Below, piece after piece: positions 34,778 through 43,391 of a stretch of 64,000 nt of DNA; the stretch's first letter is position 1; each line of letters opens with the position of its first letter. The position numbers and the translations under genes are program-made. The notes under the pieces are model-generated. The model was not told the DNA's origin. It worked only from the letters and a program-made list of their open reading frames with translations, and did not search any database. This stretch comes from Thermofilales archaeon. GTDB lineage: Archaea > Thermoproteota > Thermoprotei > Thermofilales > Thermofilaceae. The DNA lies in assembly GCA_028275925.1 (NCBI GenBank), contig JAPWTS010000002.1, positions 1 to 64,000 on the forward strand, written 5' to 3'.

Positions 34778-36265
34778 GTGAACCTCGAATTCCCGAAGGG
34801 GTTCCTGTGGGGCATCTCGATGGCCGCGTTCCAGTACGAGATGGGCGCCTCGCCCGACTCCGTCGACCCCAACAGCGACTGGTACGTCTGGCTTCACGAC
34901 CGGCAGAACGTCGAGAAGGGGGTCGTGAGCGGCGACGTCCCGGAGAACGGGCCCGGCTACTACGACCTGTTCAGGGTGGACCACGGCTGGGCCTGCTGGC
35001 TGGGGCTGAACGCCTGGAGGGGGAACGTCGAGTGGAGCCGCATCTTCCCGAAGAGCACACGGGATGTTAAGGTCCACGTGGACGCGGAGGGCGGCGCGAT
35101 CAGGAGCGTCGAGGTGAGCGAGGAAGCGCTCAAGCGGCTCGACGAGATGGCTAACAAGGCCGCCGTCAACCGCTACCGGGAGATCTTCGAGGACCTCAAG
35201 TGCAGGGGGTTGAAGCTGATCCTGAACCTCTACCACTGGCCGCTGCCGCTCTGGGTCCACGACCCGATTAAGGTCAGGGATACGGGCGGCAGGGAGGGCC
35301 CGCGCGGCTGGCTCGACGCGGAAACGGTCGTGGAGTTCGCCAAGTTCGCCGCCTACGTCGCCTGGAAGTTCGGCGACCTGGCCGACATGTGGTGCACGAT
35401 GAACGAGCCGAACGTGGTCTGGTCCATCGGCTACACGGGCGGCAACTTCCCGCCAGGTTTGAACGACTACGCGCTTTCTCTAGCAGCCGCAGTGAACCTG
35501 GTTCAAGCGCACGCCAGAGCCTACGACCAACTGAAGGAGCATGCCGGCCGCGACGCGCAGGTGGGGATCATATACGCCGTGACCCCAGCCGAGCCAGCGG
35601 CCGACGAGGACAGGGAGGCCGCCGAAACCGCCAACAGGGTTATGACGCACTGGTACTTCGAGGCGATCACCGAGGGGAGGCTCGCCCCCTTCGGCGTCGG
35701 GGGGGAGCGGAGGGAGGACCTGAAGGGCAGGGTCGACTGGATCGGCGTAAACTACTACAGCAGGCTTCTCGTCAAAGCCGACGAGAGGCCTCCGGGCTAC
35801 CGCGTGCTGCCCGGTTACGGTTTCGCCTGCAAGCCCGCGTCTAAGTCGGAGGCCGGCCTACCCACATCCGACTTCGGGTGGGAGATCTACCCGTGGGGGT
35901 TGAGGAAAGCCGTCAACATGATCAAGAGGTACGGGAAGCCGATGATGATCACCGAGAACGGGATCGCGGACGCCTCCGACAGGCACAGGTCATGGTACAT
36001 CGTCTCCCACCTCTACCAGCTCCTGAAAGCGATAAAGGTCGACGGCGCCGACGTGCGCGGCTACCTGCACTGGAGCCTCATCGACAACCTCGAGTGGGCT
36101 TCCGGCTTCAAGATGCGCTTCGGGCTGATCTACGTGGACATGAAGACGAAGCAGAGGTACCCGAGGCCCAGCGCCTACGTGTTCAGAGACATCGTCTGCA
36201 GCAACGGCATACCGGACTACCTGGCAGCCTACGCCGAGTACCCCAACATCCTATCCGGCGCTTAG
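34778..36265 (+). CDS. Glycoside hydrolase family 1 beta-glycosidase
   Basis: 495 residues, like the beta-glycosidase of Sulfolobus. Acid/base Glu210 is in WCTMNEPNVVW and nucleophile Glu393 in MMITENGIAD. KGFLWGISMAAFQYEMG near the N-terminus and DPNSDWYVWLHD are typical of hyperthermophile members. It hydrolyses beta-glucosides and beta-galactosides in the cytoplasm; no signal peptide is present. GTG start with a TATA-like catttttacc (34749-34758) 25 bp upstream. The 200 bp upstream show nothing else. It is apparently monocistronic. Confidence 0.95.
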   Translation: MNLEFPKGFLWGISMAAFQYEMGASPDSVDPNSDWYVWLHDRQNVEKGVVSGDVPENGPGYYDLFRVDHGWACWLGLNAWRGNVEWSRIFPKSTRDVKVHVDAEGGAIRSVEVSEEALKRLDEMANKAAVNRYREIFEDLKCRGLKLILNLYHWPLPLWVHDPIKVRDTGGREGPRGWLDAETVVEFAKFAAYVAWKFGDLADMWCTMNEPNVVWSIGYTGGNFPPGLNDYALSLAAAVNLVQAHARAYDQLKEHAGRDAQVGIIYAVTPAEPAADEDREAAETANRVMTHWYFEAITEGRLAPFGVGGERREDLKGRVDWIGVNYYSRLLVKADERPPGYRVLPGYGFACKPASKSEAGLPTSDFGWEIYPWGLRKAVNMIKRYGKPMMITENGIADASDRHRSWYIVSHLYQLLKAIKVDGADVRGYLHWSLIDNLEWASGFKMRFGLIYVDMKTKQRYPRPSAYVFRDIVCSNGIPDYLAAYAEYPNILSGA

Positions 36266-36351
36266 CGGCCCGGGTCAACCCCCATCTTTTCCGCTGGCGC
36301 TCTCGATATTTGCGCGTTGAGCATAATTGCCGCCGCCCGAGAGCTACCCGC

Positions 36352-37080
36352 GTGGGTTTAAGCGAGGATATCGACGCTGTGGTTTCGCGGCTCGCCGAGG
36401 GGCTCGAGGGGGGAGCCCGCGTCAGGCTCGAGCAGCTGGGCAGCAGGCTCAAGGAGCTCGCGCTCCGCAAGGTCGTGAGCTCCAACCACACGGTGATGGA
36501 GCTTGTCGTCGCTTCCCACTTGCTCTCGAAGGGATACGAGGTCGACGTCGAGCACGTCCTAGCGCCCGACCTCGTGTGCGACGTGTACGCCTCCCTCAAC
36601 GGGGAGAGCTTGATCGTCGAGGTTGAGACCGGCTTTGTGCCGCCGGAGAACTCCACCGACCCCGTCGCGTACAGGCTTGCTAGGGAGCTGAGCAAGGTGG
36701 CTAGGTACAGCAGGTACTCCGACTACTTCGCGATGGCGGTCCCGCCCTTCCACATACTCCAGCTACCCTACATCATCTTCCTGCCGCCAGAGGAGCGGGC
36801 GCGGTGGGGCATCGAGTACTTCAAGCGCCTCGTTGACGCCTACTACAGGAAACCGCCGGTCAAGCTAGAGGAGCTGCTGGAAGCGAAGCTCCACTACGTG
36901 TACGTGGTGCTCGTGGACACCCTGAAGCTGATCGAGCTAACGGCGAGGGAGTACTTCGTGACCTTCATCGAGCGGCCGGCAGCGCTGCTGTGGCGAGCCG
37001 GCTGGCCGCTGAGCGAGCTCCCCGTCAACGAGGCGCGCGCGGAGGCACTCGGGCTGCAAGCCGGCTACACCGGAGCTTAA
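36352..37080 (+). CDS. Conserved archaeal-type protein with a PD-(D/E)XK nuclease-like core
   Basis: 242 residues from GTG 36352 (TATA-like cataattg about 25 bp upstream). After a helical N-terminus comes ELVVASHLLSKGYEVDVEHV, then APDLVCDVYA and SLIVEVETG. A Glu in the first helix, an Asp (73 or 77) and an E-x-E at 90-92 are spaced as in restriction-endonuclease-like folds, although the final Lys is replaced. The rest is helical (YFKRLVDAYYRKPPVK...). It could be a nuclease, a DNA-binding relative, or an unrelated protein. It stands alone between GH1 and suf. Confidence 0.45.
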   Translation: MGLSEDIDAVVSRLAEGLEGGARVRLEQLGSRLKELALRKVVSSNHTVMELVVASHLLSKGYEVDVEHVLAPDLVCDVYASLNGESLIVEVETGFVPPENSTDPVAYRLARELSKVARYSRYSDYFAMAVPPFHILQLPYIIFLPPEERARWGIEYFKRLVDAYYRKPPVKLEELLEAKLHYVYVVLVDTLKLIELTAREYFVTFIERPAALLWRAGWPLSELPVNEARAEALGLQAGYTGA

Positions 37081-37151
37081 CGCGAAGGACTCAGATGCGA
37101 CGGCCCCTATCACCGGTCAATCCGGGTTACGAATCATCACTCGCGCTTGTG

Positions 37152-37200
37152 GCGCGAGGGGAGCTTTAAGCTTTGTCGCGCGAGGGGAAAAGCTTTAGAG
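37152..37200 (+). promoter_or_regulatory. Direct repeat overlapping the sufCB promoter
   Basis: The word GCGCGAGGGG occurs at 37152-37161 and 37178-37187, each followed within 0-3 bp by AGCTTTA. The copies are 26 bp apart. The second AGCTTTAGAG is the best TATA candidate, about 30 bp before the sufC GTG. The layout would suit a tandem operator, but no regulator is known. Confidence 0.4.
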
Positions 37201-37225
37201 GCGTAATGCCGGTGGCATAGCGCGG

Positions 37226-37942
37226 GTGTCTGGGGTGCTCCTCGAGATCGAGAACGTCAGCGTGGAGGTGGAGGGGAGGTTGGTGGTCCAAGGGGTAAGC
37301 CTCGCGGTGGATAGGGGCGAGGTGCACGTGCTGCTGGGCCCCAACGGCAGCGGCAAAACCACGCTCCTCCGGGCGATCATGGGGCTCCCCGGCTACAGGG
37401 TCGAGGGGAGGCTGCTGTTCGAGGGGAGGGAGCTCAACGGGCTGAAGCCGCACGAGAGGGCGCGGCTCGGCATCGCCCTGATGCACCAGAACCCCCGCCC
37501 GCTCAGCGTAAAGCTCTCCCACCTGGCGAGGGAGATCAGCAGGAGATTCGGCACCCCCCTCGACGTCTTAAGGGACTTCGCGCTCGACAGCCTGATGGAG
37601 AGGGAGGCATTCAAAGGCTTCAGCGGGGGCGAGGCGAAGAAGGCTGAGCTCGCGCTGACGATCCTGCAGCGACCCAAGCTGGCGATGCTCGACGAGCCCG
37701 ACAGCGGCGTCGACCTCGAGAGCCTCAAGGTTGTCGGGAGGGCCATCAATAGGCTGGCTGAGGGTGGCGCCGGCGTCCTCCTCGTGACGCACACGGGCGC
37801 CATCATCGAGTACTTGCGCAGGGTGACGGCGGCTCACGTGATCGTGAGGGGGAGGATCGTGGCCTCGGGGGACGCGGAGACCGTGCTGGAAGCGGTGAAG
37901 CGGAAGGGCTACGAGGTGCTCGCGCGGGGTGGGATCCCGTGA
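37226..37942 (+). CDS. sufC: Fe-S cluster assembly ATPase SufC
   Basis: 238 residues. Walker A is GPNGSGKT (38-45), the ABC signature is FSGGEAKKAEL, and Walker B is LAMLDEPDSGVD, the SufC-specific form with DSGVD. It powers the SufBC scaffold on which Fe-S clusters are built. The GTG start is followed without gap by sufB, whose GTG overlaps the sufC stop (GTGA). It is the only ABC ATPase in the window. Confidence 0.96.
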   Translation: MSGVLLEIENVSVEVEGRLVVQGVSLAVDRGEVHVLLGPNGSGKTTLLRAIMGLPGYRVEGRLLFEGRELNGLKPHERARLGIALMHQNPRPLSVKLSHLAREISRRFGTPLDVLRDFALDSLMEREAFKGFSGGEAKKAELALTILQRPKLAMLDEPDSGVDLESLKVVGRAINRLAEGGAGVLLVTHTGAIIEYLRRVTAAHVIVRGRIVASGDAETVLEAVKRKGYEVLARGGIP

Positions 37943-38970
37943 GCTTCCTCGAAAAGACGGTCGACGCCGGCTCCACCGCGCTCTACCTTCAGCGCAACTA
38001 CGAGATCGTTAGGCAGCTGCTGGCGAAGGGGTTGGCGGAGAGGGGTTTCATCCTGGAACCCCTCAAGAAAGCCGTGGAGCGAGAGTGGGTGAGGAAGCTG
38101 CTGTGGACGGCGCTGCCCGAGAGGGACGTAGGTCTCAGCGGGGCCTTCGTGTACGTGCCCCCCGGCGTCAGCCTGCGCGCGCCTGTGAGCACGTGCTTCG
38201 TCGTCAGCGAGGGCGCCCAGGAGGTCCACAACGTCCTGGTGGTGGGCGAGGGCAGCGAGCTCGTCGTGCTCTCCACGTGCACGTCGGCCGGTAAAGGCTC
38301 GCTGCACGCCGGCTACACCGAGATCTTCCTGGAGCGGGGAGCGAAGCTGGACTACGTGATCGTGCACGCGTGGGCCAAGAACACCGACGTAGTGGCGGAG
38401 ACGGGGGTAGTGGTCGGGGAGGGGGCCAGCCTCAACGACGTGTACATCTCGCTGAGGTCGCCGCGCTCCCTCAGGGAGAGCACGCGGATAACCGTGCGCA
38501 GAGGGGGCAGCGCGCTCGCTTCGTCGCTGTACCTAGCGGGCTCCGGCTCGTCGACGCTCGAAACCATCGTTACGCTGGAGGAGGAGGGGGCGAGCGCGGA
38601 AGTCGACTCCAAGATAGTCGCCGCGAGCGGGAGCTTCGTCTCCAACCCGATAACCATCGAGGCGAAAGCGCCTAACACGAGGGGTCACGTGGAGTGCAGG
38701 GGGCTGCAGCTGAGCCCCGACTCCGTGATCGTGACAGCCCCCGCTCTGCGCTCAGCGCGCGGCGGCGCTCAGCTCACGCACGAGGCGGCGATCGGGAAGA
38801 TCTCGGATGAGGAGCTCGCGTACCTGATGACGAAGGGCTTCAGCGAGGAGGAGGCTGCAAGCATGCTCGTGAGGGGGTTCCTCGAGCTCGGCTTGAAAAG
38901 CGTCCCCGAACCCCTCAAGCCGCAGATCTCCTCCATCCTCGACCTGATGGCCAAATTCGCTACAGGCTAG
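37939..38970 (+). CDS. sufB: SufB/SufD-type Fe-S scaffold protein
   Basis: 343 residues, the short archaeal form. The beta-helix core ends with GHVECRGLQL (Cys253) and LTHEAAIGKI (His281), equivalents of residues essential for cluster assembly in SufB and for the SufB-SufD interface. The C-terminal ISDEELAYLMTKGFSEEEA is typical for the family. With only one SufBD gene here, the complex is probably a SufB2C2 minimal system. Its GTG overlaps the sufC stop, so translation is coupled. Confidence 0.93.
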   Translation: MSFLEKTVDAGSTALYLQRNYEIVRQLLAKGLAERGFILEPLKKAVEREWVRKLLWTALPERDVGLSGAFVYVPPGVSLRAPVSTCFVVSEGAQEVHNVLVVGEGSELVVLSTCTSAGKGSLHAGYTEIFLERGAKLDYVIVHAWAKNTDVVAETGVVVGEGASLNDVYISLRSPRSLRESTRITVRRGGSALASSLYLAGSGSSTLETIVTLEEEGASAEVDSKIVAASGSFVSNPITIEAKAPNTRGHVECRGLQLSPDSVIVTAPALRSARGGAQLTHEAAIGKISDEELAYLMTKGFSEEEAASMLVRGFLELGLKSVPEPLKPQISSILDLMAKFATG

Positions 38971-39040
38971 CGAGCTTCGAGCGCGCAGGGTTCCAGCAAA
39001 ATCGTGCGGGCTCGGCGGAGCGCGCTGAAGCTCTGGGAGA

Positions 39041-39055
39041 GATTTCCGGGAAATC
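39041..39055. promoter_or_regulatory. 15-bp perfect palindrome between sufB and the ASCH gene
   Basis: GATTTCC-G-GGAAATC is a perfect inverted repeat of 7-bp arms around one base. It lies 71 bp past the sufB stop and about 80 bp before the TATA-like taataaaag (39122-39130) of the next gene. It could be an operator or part of a terminator. The rest of the 207-bp gap shows nothing else. Confidence 0.3.
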
Positions 39056-39177
39056 ACGCAAGGACGGGGCGGGCGCACGTTTCCCCGATGGCATTGGGGG
39101 CGGGAGCGCGCTCGCCAAAATTAATAAAAGGTGCCGGCTGAGAGGGCTTAATTCCGCGCTGCAGCGGAGGCGCGAGT

Positions 39178-39759
39178 ATGCCGAGGCCGCTGATGTTTTC
39201 GAAAAAATACCTGAAGGAGCTCCTGAGCGGCTCCAAGCTCACCACGATCAGGGCCGGCAACGTCAGATACAGGCCGGGGGACATCGTCCTAGTGTACTGC
39301 GGGGGCCTAGTCCTAGGTAGAGCGAGGATACTGCGGGTTGAGCGCAAAAAGCTCATCGACTTGACCGAGGAGGACGCCCGGAGGGACGGCTTCAGCAGCT
39401 TGCAGGAGCTCCTGAAAGCTCTGAAGCAGCACTACCCGAACATAAGGCGCGACACCCCGCTGACGTTGATCGAGTTCGAGTGGGTCGAGAGGTTTGAGAC
39501 GCCGCTGAGTGACACGGAGTACAGCTGGAACTACGATAAAGAGCCGCTGGAGGTGGCTAAGCTCGCGCTCGAGAAGCTGAACGACCTCAGCTTCGAGGAG
39601 AGGATCGTCCTCGAAACCTTCGTGAAAACCGGGAGCATCAGGAAAGCCGCCCGCAAGCTCGGTGGTCTCTCCACCAGACCCCTTGTCCGCGGGGTTTTGA
39701 GGAGGGCTGCGGAGCGGCTCGCCTCGATGGGGCTCATCGGGCTGCGCAACTCGAGGTAG
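39178..39759 (+). CDS. ASCH-domain protein with C-terminal helix-turn-helix-like segment
   Basis: 193 residues. The N-terminal half reads as an ASCH (PUA-like) domain: FSKKYLKELLSGSKLTTIR, then YRPGDIVLVYCGG and an alternating beta stretch. The C-terminal third (FEERIVLETFVKTGSIRKAARKLG) resembles a helix-turn-helix. ASCH domains bind RNA or modified nucleotides, so a role in RNA binding or regulation is plausible but unproven. ATG start; TATA-like taataaaag lies about 50 bp upstream and the leader includes a GCGGAGGCG purine run that could serve as a ribosome binding site. Confidence 0.7.
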   Translation: MPRPLMFSKKYLKELLSGSKLTTIRAGNVRYRPGDIVLVYCGGLVLGRARILRVERKKLIDLTEEDARRDGFSSLQELLKALKQHYPNIRRDTPLTLIEFEWVERFETPLSDTEYSWNYDKEPLEVAKLALEKLNDLSFEERIVLETFVKTGSIRKAARKLGGLSTRPLVRGVLRRAAERLASMGLIGLRNSR

Positions 39760-39835
39760 CGGTTGGCGAGCGGCCCTGTTCAACCCCTTTCCGCGCGCTA
39801 GCGATAAAAGCCATCGGTCGAGGGGCGCGGAAGGC

Positions 39836-42490
39836 ATGCTGTCGTACGCCGAGCGGGAGTACAGCAAGGAAGAGGTGCTGAGCCTGCTCCACCCGCTGGT
39901 GGCTGAGTGGTTCAGAGGCAAGTACGAGGACCTCACGCCGCCCCAGAAGCTGGGCGTGGTCCCCATCTACGAGGGTAAGAACGTGCTGATATCGAGTCCG
40001 ACGGGCACCGGCAAGACCCTGACCGCCTTCCTAGTCGTTCTGAGCGAGCTCATCAAGATGGGGTTAGAGGGCAAGCTGAACGACTCGATATACGCCGTCT
40101 ACGTCTCCCCCTTGCGCGCCCTCAACAACGACATCTACCGGAACCTCGAAGAGCCTCTCAGCGAGATCCGGGAGCTGGCAGCGAGGAAAGGCATCGAGCT
40201 GCCGGAGATACGGCACGCGGTCCGCACGGGGGATACCACCCAGAACGAGAGGCAGAAGATGCTTAGGAAGCCGCCCCACATACTGATCACGACGCCCGAG
40301 ACGCTGGCGATCGTGCTCGTGGCCCCGAAGTTCAGGGAGAAGCTGCGCAGCGTGAAGTGGGTGATCGTCGACGAGATCCACAGCCTCGCAGAGAACAAGC
40401 GCGGCGTCCACCTGACGCTCAGCCTGGAGAGGCTGCAGGAGCTCGTGGAGCATCCCTTCGTCCGGATCGGGCTTTCGGCCACTATCAACCCGCTGGAAGA
40501 GGTCGCGCAGTTCCTGGTCGGCTTCGACGACGACGGGACCCCGCGCGACTGCGTGATCGTTGACGCGCGCTACGTGAAGCGCAAGGACATCAGGGTCCTA
40601 GCACCCGCCCCCGACCTGCTGCACACGCCAGCCCAGGAGCTGCAGAGCAAGATGTACGAGCTCGTTTACGACCTCGTGATGAAGCACAGGACCTCCCTCA
40701 TCTTCACGAACACGCGGAGCGGGACGGAGCGCGTCGTCTTCCACTTGAAGGTGCTCGGGAAGGAGAAGGGGGGTCTCGACGAGTCGCAGGTGATGGCTCA
40801 CCACGGCTCGCTCTCGCGGGTGGTGCGCCACGAGGTGGAGGAGAAGCTCAAGGCTGGGCAGCTGAAGGCGGTCGTCAGCTCGACCTCGCTCGAGCTCGGC
40901 ATCGACATCGGCTACATCGACGTCGTGGTGCAGATCGGGTCGCCGAAGTCGGTCACCCGCTGCCTCCAGCGCATCGGCAGGAGCGGCCACAGGCTGCACG
41001 ACACGATCAGGGGCAGGATGGTGTGCGTCGACCGCGACGACCTCGTGGAGGTGGCGGTGATGGTGAAGGAAGCGTACAGGAACCACCTGGACCGGGTTCA
41101 CATACCGAGGAACGCGCTGGACGTCCTCGCCCAGCACATCGTGGGGATGGCGATCGAGCGCAAGTGGAGCGTGGAGGAGGCGTACAGGCTCGTGAGGCGC
41201 AGCTACTGCTACAGGGACCTGCCTATGGAAGATTTCGTCCGCGTGCTCAAGTACCTCTCGGGCCAGTACGGGGAGCTCGAAAGCTACAGAGTCTACGGCA
41301 AGATTTGGTTTGACGAGAAAGAGGGGGTTTTCGGGAGGCGCGGAAAGTACGCTAGGGTGATCTACGCGCTCAACGTCGGCACGATACCCGAGGAGGTGAA
41401 CATCAAGGTCTACACGGTGGGCGGCAAGTACGTGGGTAACATCGAGGAGGAGTTCCTGGAAAGGCTGGTGCCCGGCGACAGGTTCATCCTGGGCGGCAAG
41501 GTGTACGAGTTCGTCGAGGCTAGGGGGGATAGAGCCTTCGTGAAACCGGCTTTCGATATGAAACCGACCGTGCCGAGCTGGTTCTCCGAGATGCTCCCGC
41601 TCAGCTACGACCTCGCGCTCCGCATCGGCGAGTTCAGAGACAAGATGTTCGAGTGGCTGAAGCGGGGTAAGCCGAAAAAGGAGATCGTCGCGTACATCGT
41701 GAGGAACTGCCGTGCGAACCTGGAGGCTGCCGAGGCGATCTACCAGTACTTCGCGGAGATGCACGCTTTCCTCGAAGCTCTCGGGGTCCGCGAACACCCC
41801 TCGCACAAGACCATCCTCGTCGAGAGGTACGTGGACGAGAAAGGCAGGCTGCACCACGTGTTCCACACGCTCTACGGCCGCAGGGTGAACGACGCGCTGT
41901 CGAGGGCCCTCGCCTACCTCGCTTCCGTTAGAGCCGGCGTCAACGTGGGCATCGCGGTCCACGATAACGGTTTCGCGCTCGTGTACCCGCCCGGCGTGAA
42001 GCCCCCCGTCAGCATAACCGACCTCAAGAGCTCCGAGCTCGAGGAGCTCCTCAAGAGGGCGATCTCGAACACGGAGCTGATGAAGAGGAAGTTCAGGCAC
42101 GTGGCGACGAGGGCGCTGATGATCCTAAGGAACTATAAGGGGCACGAGATAAGCGTCGAGCGCCAGCAGATGAACGCGCAGACGCTCCTCAAGGTCGTGA
42201 AGGAGCTGGGGGACGACTTCCCGGTGCTGAAGGAGACTTACCGCGAGATCCTAGAGGACTACATGGACGTCGAGCACGCGAAGGAGGTCTTGAGGGGCAT
42301 CGAGGAGGGGAGGATTAAGGTCGTCGAGCTGCCGGAGCTCGACGTGCCCTCGCCCTTCGCCTACAACATCGTCCTCGAAGGGCTCAGCGACGTGGTGCTC
42401 ATGGAGGACAAGAGGTTGCTAATGCTACGCTTCAGGGAGCGCCTGATGAAGCTCGCGAGGATGGCTAGTCCCGAAGCCCTCGCCGCCTAG
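39836..42490 (+). CDS. Lhr-type superfamily 2 DNA helicase
   Basis: 884 residues. Motif I SPTGTGKT (54-61), motif II VDEIH, motif III LSATI, and motif VI QRIGRSGH are clear, with two RecA domains in the first about 430 residues. A winged-helix and Lhr-core region follows (GKIWFDEKEGVFGRRGKYARVIYALNVGTIPEE and beyond). Length and motifs fit archaeal aLhr helicases, 3'-to-5' enzymes on forks and R-loops involved in repair or recombination. ATG start about 28 bp after TATA-like gataaaag (39802-39809). It ends 43 bp before pyrK. Confidence 0.93.
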   Translation: MLSYAEREYSKEEVLSLLHPLVAEWFRGKYEDLTPPQKLGVVPIYEGKNVLISSPTGTGKTLTAFLVVLSELIKMGLEGKLNDSIYAVYVSPLRALNNDIYRNLEEPLSEIRELAARKGIELPEIRHAVRTGDTTQNERQKMLRKPPHILITTPETLAIVLVAPKFREKLRSVKWVIVDEIHSLAENKRGVHLTLSLERLQELVEHPFVRIGLSATINPLEEVAQFLVGFDDDGTPRDCVIVDARYVKRKDIRVLAPAPDLLHTPAQELQSKMYELVYDLVMKHRTSLIFTNTRSGTERVVFHLKVLGKEKGGLDESQVMAHHGSLSRVVRHEVEEKLKAGQLKAVVSSTSLELGIDIGYIDVVVQIGSPKSVTRCLQRIGRSGHRLHDTIRGRMVCVDRDDLVEVAVMVKEAYRNHLDRVHIPRNALDVLAQHIVGMAIERKWSVEEAYRLVRRSYCYRDLPMEDFVRVLKYLSGQYGELESYRVYGKIWFDEKEGVFGRRGKYARVIYALNVGTIPEEVNIKVYTVGGKYVGNIEEEFLERLVPGDRFILGGKVYEFVEARGDRAFVKPAFDMKPTVPSWFSEMLPLSYDLALRIGEFRDKMFEWLKRGKPKKEIVAYIVRNCRANLEAAEAIYQYFAEMHAFLEALGVREHPSHKTILVERYVDEKGRLHHVFHTLYGRRVNDALSRALAYLASVRAGVNVGIAVHDNGFALVYPPGVKPPVSITDLKSSELEELLKRAISNTELMKRKFRHVATRALMILRNYKGHEISVERQQMNAQTLLKVVKELGDDFPVLKETYREILEDYMDVEHAKEVLRGIEEGRIKVVELPELDVPSPFAYNIVLEGLSDVVLMEDKRLLMLRFRERLMKLARMASPEALAA

Positions 42491-42533
42491 CGAGCGCTTT
42501 TTATACGGCGCAGAGGAGCGCGGGGGAAGGGCT

Positions 42534-43391
42534 TTGGGGCTGGAGCCCAAGAGCGCCGGACCACGCTCAGCGCAGAGCGCGGGCTTTAGGCTGCGGGCCG
42601 GCCACGCGAGGGGCGCCGTCGTCGGAGCCAGAGTGGCGGCGAAGCAGGTGCTCGAGCTGAAGCTGGAGGTAGACTTGGATGAGCCGGAGCCCGGCCAATT
42701 CGTGATGCTCTGGGTGCCGGGGGTGGGGGAGGTTCCGATGAGCATCGCCGACTACGATGGTGGCGTCCTAACGATGTACATTACGAGGAGGGGGAGGGTG
42801 ACCGGCTACTTGCACGACCACGTGAGGGAGGGGGTGAGGCTGTTCGTGAGAGGCCCCTACGGCCGCGGCTTCTCCGCGATCGAAAGGGGGCGCGCGCTCC
42901 TCGTGGGCGGGGGAACCGGCGCAGCCCCGCTCCACTTCCTCGCTAAGCGCCTCCGCGAGAGGGGGGTGGACTGCGTGGCGGCTCTCGGCTTCAGGTCCGC
43001 CGAGCACGCGATCCTCCTCGGCGAGATGGCGAGGCTGTGCCGCGTCGAGGTGGCGACGGACGACGGCAGCATGGGGTTCGGCGGCCCCGTGCACGAGGTC
43101 GCCGCGAAGCTGCTGAGCGAGGAGCGCTTCGACGCGGTTTACGCGTGCGGGCCCGAGCCCATGATAGCCGCGGTCCTCGAGCTGGCGCGATCCAAAGGGG
43201 TGCCTTTCGAGGCGTCGCTCGAGAGGTACATGCGGTGCGCGGTGGGCGTATGCGGCAGCTGCGTGCTCGAGCCGCTCGGCCTCCGCGTGTGCAGGGACGG
43301 ACCCGTGTTCAGCGGCGAAGTGCTCTCTCGGGTTGAGGATTTGGGCAGGTGGTGGCGCGATGCCGACGGCAGGCTGGTTCCGCTCCGGTGA
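42534..43391 (+). CDS. pyrK: Dihydroorotate dehydrogenase electron-transfer subunit
   Basis: 285 residues. A ferredoxin-reductase-like FAD domain (GQFVMLWVPGVGEVPMSIA), an NAD domain (LLVGGGTGAAPLHFLAKRL, ACGPEPMI) and a C-terminal [2Fe-2S] motif C-x4-C-x2-C-x8-C (RCAVGVCGSCVLEP...C) match PyrK. It passes electrons from dihydroorotate oxidised by PyrD to NAD. The first 20 or so residues are variable. TTG 42534 is chosen because TATA-like ctttttatac (42497-42506) sits about 30 bp upstream. Its stop overlaps the pyrC start. Confidence 0.92.
   Translation: MGLEPKSAGPRSAQSAGFRLRAGHARGAVVGARVAAKQVLELKLEVDLDEPEPGQFVMLWVPGVGEVPMSIADYDGGVLTMYITRRGRVTGYLHDHVREGVRLFVRGPYGRGFSAIERGRALLVGGGTGAAPLHFLAKRLRERGVDCVAALGFRSAEHAILLGEMARLCRVEVATDDGSMGFGGPVHEVAAKLLSEERFDAVYACGPEPMIAAVLELARSKGVPFEASLERYMRCAVGVCGSCVLEPLGLRVCRDGPVFSGEVLSRVEDLGRWWRDADGRLVPLR

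Noticed and set aside
35878-37080. A 400-codon frame joining the GH1 3' end to the nuclease-fold orphan
   Set aside because: The first part is an off-frame shadow of GH1; a TATA-like box and GTG mark the real start at 36352.
37226-37942. SufC as the ATPase partner of the GH2-FtsX protein
   Set aside because: SufC-specific Walker B and coupling to sufB show it serves Fe-S assembly.
40598-42100. A 500-codon open frame on the strand opposite the helicase gene
   Set aside because: It is the GC-rich shadow of the helicase; its translation is His/Val/Leu/Arg-rich with no motifs, and the helicase motifs on the other strand are unmistakable.
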